Made by a program: the position numbers and the translations under genes. From NCBI GenBank assembly GCA_035651995.1, contig DASRER010000039.1:62001-126000 (forward strand): a DNA stretch of 64,000 bases. Reading direction: 5' to 3'. The stretch is from Terriglobales bacterium (GTDB taxonomy: Bacteria; Acidobacteriota; Terriglobia; Terriglobales; Acidobacteriaceae). Positions 60,784 to 64,000 of this stretch are shown here, piece by piece. The stretch's first letter is position 1, and every line of letters starts with the position of its first letter. The notes beneath the pieces were generated by a model. That model was given only the letters and a program-made list of their open reading frames with translations, did not search any database and was not told where the DNA came from.

Positions 60784-61491
60784 ATGATTCCCATCCGCGA
60801 CGACGCGCCGCGCACCGAGACGCCCTGGGTAAACTTCTTCCTCATCGGGATCAACACCCTCGTCTTCCTCTTCGAAGTCGCGCTCGATCCGCACGCGCGC
60901 TCCGTGCTCATGTTTCAATTCGGCGTCGTGCCCGCCAACGTCACCGGGCTGCTGGCCGGCGCGCGCCACGCCAGCGCCGAGGCCGCCCTGGTGCCCATCT
61001 TCACCTCCATGTTCCTGCACGCGAGCTGGCTGCACCTGATCGCCAACATGTGGGCGCTCTACATTTTCGGTGACAACGTGGAAGACCACCTGGGACACAC
61101 GCGTTACCTGCTCTTCTATCTCGCCGCCGGCGTTCTGGCGTCCATCGTGCACACGCTCTTCAACCTGAGCTCCGCCATTCCCAGCGTCGGCGCCTCGGGC
61201 GCCATCGCCGGCGTGATGGGCGCCTACTTTCTGCTCTACCCTTCCGCGCGCGTCCTTACGCTGGTTCCCTTCTTCTTCATCTATTTCGTCTGGCTCCCGG
61301 CCTGGCTCGTCCTCGGGTACTGGTTTTTGGTCCAGTTCCTCTCGGGCGCCTCAACGGCCGTCGCCTACACGCAGGAGAGCGGAGGCGGCGTCGCCTTCTG
61401 GGCACATGTCGGCGGCTTCGTTGCCGGCGCGCTCATGATTAAGCTGTTTCCAGCCCGGCCGAAGCGGTATCGGTATTACGGCTGGCAGTAG
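60784..61491 (+). CDS. Rhomboid-family intramembrane serine protease
   Basis: 235 residues with six membrane segments. Catalytic Ser in GASGAIAGVMGAY (GxSG) and His in HVGGFVAGALMI; the HLIANMWALYIFG segment (HxxxN) supplies the oxyanion-stabilising residues. It cleaves transmembrane substrates within the inner membrane. Start ATG 60784 (MIPIRDDAPRTETPWVNFFLIGIN) is a typical rhomboid N-terminus for this group. The cytoplasmic tail is short and basic. Confidence 0.92.
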   Translation: MIPIRDDAPRTETPWVNFFLIGINTLVFLFEVALDPHARSVLMFQFGVVPANVTGLLAGARHASAEAALVPIFTSMFLHASWLHLIANMWALYIFGDNVEDHLGHTRYLLFYLAAGVLASIVHTLFNLSSAIPSVGASGAIAGVMGAYFLLYPSARVLTLVPFFFIYFVWLPAWLVLGYWFLVQFLSGASTAVAYTQESGGGVAFWAHVGGFVAGALMIKLFPARPKRYRYYGWQ

Positions 61492-61499
61492 TTCTCAGG

Positions 61500-61573
61500 C
61501 AATGCAAATGAAAAAATGCGAAGCGGATACTCTGCCGGGGTCTTCATTTTGCATTTTGCATTGTTTGAATTGC
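61500..61573. repeat. ATTTTGCATT short repeats, inverted, overlapping the ftcD stop
   Basis: Left copy CAATGCAAATGAAAAAATGC (61500-61519) and right copy CATTTTGCATTTTGCATTG (61545-61563) are inverted. The last four codons and the TGA of ftcD (QNAK, stop) are encoded by the right copy. The spacer between rhomboid and ftcD is otherwise empty. Confidence 0.7.
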
Positions 61574-63037
61574 CCGCAGCCGCGCCCGCGTCTTCGCCAC
61601 AAAAGCGCTGTCCGTCAGCGACTCCAAATTGATCTCCACGTTCGCCGCCGCGCCCTCGATCGCCGCGCGCGCCAGCGACGACGCCACCGTCAGGTCGCTG
61701 GCCATCTTCGGATTCGTGATCTGCCGCAGCTTTTCGACGAGCAGCAGCACTTCCCTGCCGCGCTCAGCCACGCCCAACGGCGTCTCAGACGCGCGGCGCG
61801 TTGCCGCCTGGATCGCCGCTTCGCCCGCCGCCGGTTCTTTGGTCTTCGCTTCCTTGAGGGCAGCCATCACCGCGCCGTAGGACGCGGCGTCGGCGTCCAC
61901 TGCGGCCTTGAACTCTTCGCGTAGCTGCGCCAGGCGCGCGATCGCATCGCTCAATTCGCGCTCGAACTGCACATAATTCTTCTTGCCGCGCGACATGGCG
62001 GCGACCATGTGCGCCAGCGCGGCGGCCATCGCACCCGCGGCCGCTGCTGCGCTGCCGCCGCCGGGAGTTGCCGTGGGTGCCGCCAACTGCTCCACGAACG
62101 GCTCAAGGCCGGCGCGCAGTCCACCCACGGCCATCTTGCCGCCCATCACCGCCGCCAGGCGGTTCTCCAGGATCAGCGAGCTGTCGAAGTTCTCCACCTG
62201 CAGGAACCACTCCGCTGCGTCTTCCAGCGCCCGCTTGGGGATGAGCCCCACGATCTCGCTCGACAGCGGCTGCACGCCGTAGCGCTGCGCCTCGCGCCGC
62301 ACGTATTCGAAGACGCGCGCGATCGGCGTCTGCTCGAAGTCGGTCAGGTTCATCGAAACCTGGGCCAGCCCGCGCACGCTGAATCCCGCCGCTTTCACGT
62401 AGCGCAGTCCGCCGGAAGAAAACCGCGTCGCCCGGGCGACCTTCTTGGCGATCTCCACGTCCCCCGTGTTCAGAAACACGTTGTATGCGATCAGAAATTT
62501 CCGCGCCCCGACCACCGTCGCGCCTGCCGTCGGATGCAGCTTTGCCTCGCCGAAATCCGGACGGCGCGCCGGGTTTTTCGGCACCTCGTCGCGCAGGCCC
62601 TCGAACTGCCCGCGGCGGATGTTCTCCAGGTTCTGCCGCTCGGGCGTCGTCGCAGCCGCCTCGTACAGGTACACCGGCACGCCGCAGCGCTTCCAGATCT
62701 GCTCGCCCACGTGCCGCGCGATCGCCACGCAATCTTCCAGGGTCAGGCCCTCGATGGGAATGAACGGCACCACGTCGGCGGCGCCCATCCGCGGATGCGC
62801 GCCGGTGTGCTTGGTCAAGTCAATCAGCTCCGCCGCCTTGCACACGCCGCGGATCGCCGCCTCGGCCACCGCGTCACGCTCGCCCACCAGCGTGATCACC
62901 GAGCGGTTGTGATCGGCGTCCATTTCGCGGTCGAGCAGATACACGCCGTCCATCTTCATCGCCGCGATGATGGCGTCAACTTTGGCCGCATCGCGGCCTT
63001 CGGAAAAATTGGGAACGCACTCAACGAGGGTGGACAT
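61544..63037 (-). CDS. ftcD: Glutamate formimidoyltransferase / formimidoyltetrahydrofolate cyclodeaminase
   Basis: 497-residue bifunctional enzyme of histidine degradation: transfers the formimino group from formiminoglutamate to THF, then cyclises it to 5,10-methenyl-THF with ammonia release. Transferase N-terminal part is LVECVPNFSEGRD, HNRSVITLVG, KHTGAHPRMGAADVVPFIP with the catalytic His in HTGAHPR. The C-terminal cyclodeaminase from about 310 is FVEQLAAPTATPGGGSAAAAAGAMAAALAHMVAAMSRGKKNY. The other hut genes are absent from the window. The final residues are encoded by an intergenic-type repeat, so the native stop may have been displaced. Confidence 0.93.
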   Translation of the reverse strand: MSTLVECVPNFSEGRDAAKVDAIIAAMKMDGVYLLDREMDADHNRSVITLVGERDAVAEAAIRGVCKAAELIDLTKHTGAHPRMGAADVVPFIPIEGLTLEDCVAIARHVGEQIWKRCGVPVYLYEAAATTPERQNLENIRRGQFEGLRDEVPKNPARRPDFGEAKLHPTAGATVVGARKFLIAYNVFLNTGDVEIAKKVARATRFSSGGLRYVKAAGFSVRGLAQVSMNLTDFEQTPIARVFEYVRREAQRYGVQPLSSEIVGLIPKRALEDAAEWFLQVENFDSSLILENRLAAVMGGKMAVGGLRAGLEPFVEQLAAPTATPGGGSAAAAAGAMAAALAHMVAAMSRGKKNYVQFERELSDAIARLAQLREEFKAAVDADAASYGAVMAALKEAKTKEPAAGEAAIQAATRRASETPLGVAERGREVLLLVEKLRQITNPKMASDLTVASSLARAAIEGAAANVEINLESLTDSAFVAKTRARLRAIQTMQNAK

Positions 63038-63123
63038 GGGAATGAACCGGCAAGAATAGCAGTTCTGGAGGCCGAACCTTCACGCTCGGCGGGCGAGCAC
63101 CGGCACAAAAGGCATCTCGGCTT

Positions 63124-63155
63124 GAAGCGAAACTCGAAACGCGAAACCCAACCCC
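63124..63155. repeat. Short tandem repeat, GCGAAACTCGAAAC type
   Basis: GAAGCGAAACTCGAAACGC and GAAACCC: three units of (C)GAAAC(G/T)C between ftcD and the PagL-like gene. The same unit is part of the 52842-52917 repeat. Confidence 0.6.
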
Positions 63156-63162
63156 TAAAAAC

Positions 63163-63759
63163 CTATTTCTTCTTCCCCGATCTGCCGTTCCAGAAGATCA
63201 GCCCCACGCGTCCCTGGATAAAGTTCAGGCCCGGGTTCGGCAGTTGCAGGCTGGCGTTGGAGATGTGTACGTAGCGGATCGCCAGGTCGAGCTTCTTCGC
63301 CTCGCCCAGCGGGACTTGAAACCCGACCGATCCCTGTGGACTGAAGTTCACCGTGTTGATCCCGGGTGGAACGTTTTTCGGCGTGAACAGCGCGCCGCCC
63401 GCGATCTCCACGTAAGGCGTGTACTTGCCGATGAAGTTCCACTTCAGCACCGCGCCGTTGAAGCCGCCGCCGTAGGTGTTGTTGTTCACGCCGGGCTGCC
63501 ACAGGTACTGCACCGGCACGACGTCGAACGCGTATTCGAAGTTGCCGCGCAGGGGGCCGCGCCCGTGCGGGCCGAACACGATCCAGCCCAGGCGCACGCC
63601 CGTGCTGATCATCGAGGTGTCGGCGGAAAATCCGCCGCTGATGCCGTGTCCGCCAGACGTCCACACGCCGAACTCGCGGGCGCCGCGCCCGAACTCGCCG
63701 ATGTTCTGCGCCCACGCACACGGGCCGAACAGCAACATAAAAAGGAAAGCTTTTTTCAT
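63163..63759 (-). CDS. PagL-like lipid A 3-O-deacylase / acyloxyacyl hydrolase family protein
   Basis: 198 residues. Signal peptide MKKAFLFMLLFGPCAWAQ, then an eight-stranded beta-barrel pattern. The PagL active-site stretch is visible near the C-terminus: IRYVHISNASLQLPNPGLNF, with catalytic H165 and S167 and the conserved NA and PNPG. It probably trims acyl chains from lipid A in the outer membrane, linking to LPS transport by LptFG. TAAATT lies 9 nt before the ATG with no Shine-Dalgarno. The C-terminal lysine-rich tail (SGKKK) is unusual for a barrel end. Confidence 0.83.
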   Translation of the reverse strand: MKKAFLFMLLFGPCAWAQNIGEFGRGAREFGVWTSGGHGISGGFSADTSMISTGVRLGWIVFGPHGRGPLRGNFEYAFDVVPVQYLWQPGVNNNTYGGGFNGAVLKWNFIGKYTPYVEIAGGALFTPKNVPPGINTVNFSPQGSVGFQVPLGEAKKLDLAIRYVHISNASLQLPNPGLNFIQGRVGLIFWNGRSGKKK

Positions 63760-63769
63760 GTATGAAGGA
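63760..63769 (-). promoter_or_regulatory. -10 proximal element of the PagL-like gene
   Basis: TAAATT (63774-63769 read leftward) ends 9 nt before the ATG at 63759, again consistent with a leaderless or nearly leaderless transcript. Confidence 0.4.
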
Positions 63770-63899
63770 ATTTATCAGGCTCGCGCCGCGCGATGTGAGC
63801 GAAATCCGCAGGCGTTCCGCCAGTATCACTCTTTGCGGGGTCGTCCTGAGCCCGCGTTGGTTGCGGGACCAGGACCCTGTGCACTGTACTCCCAGCGAC

Positions 63900-63930
63900 A
63901 AAAAAACGCGGGCGCCTTTCCGCCCGCGTT
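63900..63930 (-). terminator. Rho-independent terminator of the gene entering from the right edge
   Basis: Perfect 10-bp stem AACGCGGGCG/CGCCCGCGTT (63905-63914 and 63921-63930) with a 6-nt loop; read leftward it is followed by a T-run (63906-63900). It lies about 40 bp past the stop at 63971. Confidence 0.88.
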
Positions 63931-63970
63931 GCGTCCTGGCTGGGCCGGCAGCCGAGGACCGATGGCGCTT

Positions 63971-64000
63971 CTAGCTCGCCACTTCCTCCAGCTGCTTCGC
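63971..64000 (-). CDS. C-terminal end of an unidentified protein (cut by window edge)
   Basis: Only nine codons and a TAG are visible, reading AKQLEEVAS. The strong terminator right after it shows this is a genuine gene end. The family cannot be determined from nine residues. Confidence 0.5.
   Translation of the reverse strand, partial: AKQLEEVAS

Noticed and set aside
60784-61491. The rhomboid as a rhombosortase processing the LPQTA-tailed protein
   Set aside because: Rhombosortases recognise GlyGly-CTERM tails and have a distinct architecture; there is no adjacency or motif match to support it.

Overview
The window is a 64-kb, GC-rich, densely coded bacterial chromosomal segment. It most likely comes from an Acidobacteriota member (Terriglobia-like). 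That assignment is inference. It rests on a large TonB-dependent receptor with an N-terminal carboxypeptidase-regulatory domain, a Ser/Thr kinase fused to TPRs, an LptF-LptG fusion, a DUF5818-like protein, a lipid A deacylase (Gram-negative outer membrane), bactofilin, and degenerate short tandem repeats between genes. There is no plasmid or prophage backbone. The only clear mobile element is one IS5-family insertion sequence.

Layout. 1-6.4 kb: 5' part of aceE (runs off the left edge), a SAM methyltransferase, a cupin, an outer-membrane-type protein and a membrane diguanylate cyclase. 6.4-13.3 kb: a dipeptidyl-peptidase III lipoprotein, a TPR protein, then an overlapping pair of cyclopropane-fatty-acid synthase and geranylgeranyl-reductase-like flavoprotein, followed by a decayed 6-phosphogluconolactonase. 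13.3-22.6 kb: a leftward cluster of ECF sigma factor, zinc-type anti-sigma, TonB-dependent receptor, Asp-box (sialidase-like) protein and S9 peptidase, with an IS abutting its promoter end. 23.5-29.5 kb: HAD phosphatase, MobA-like and XdhC-like molybdenum-hydroxylase maturation genes, quinone-reductase-like dehydrogenase, DUF421, ComEA-like HhH protein, 2OG oxygenase and cold-shock gene. 29.7-38.4 kb: tRNA-Phe, a gene-poor stretch, a HEAT/PilZ protein, Ni/Co transporter, RidA with Ser/Thr dehydratase, ArsR, GH18-like protein. 38.6-48.9 kb: metH, kinase-TPR, tRNA-Ser, tadA, an LPXTG-like-tailed DUF5818 protein, bactofilin. 49-55.8 kb: a second methyltransferase/flavoprotein pair, an MsbA-like ABC exporter, LptFG and a carbonic anhydrase. 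56-64 kb: ArsR with its operator, a truncated gene, miaB, bifunctional nuclease, a candidate dif site, truB, rhomboid, ftcD, PagL-like deacylase and the extreme 3' end of one more gene.

Themes. Housekeeping RNA modification (miaB, tadA, truB), one-carbon/amino-acid metabolism (metH, ftcD, dehydratase+RidA) and envelope lipid/LPS handling (cfa, MsbA-like, LptFG, PagL) are interleaved. Many genes show a TANNNT hexamer 6-10 nt before the start codon and no Shine-Dalgarno, suggesting leaderless mRNAs. At least 15 intergenic spots carry short degenerate tandem repeats of several unrelated unit sequences, two of which have been absorbed into protein C-termini. The most notable single site is a 28-bp dif-like sequence near 59.25 kb. 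All functions are read from motifs by eye; no database search was run.
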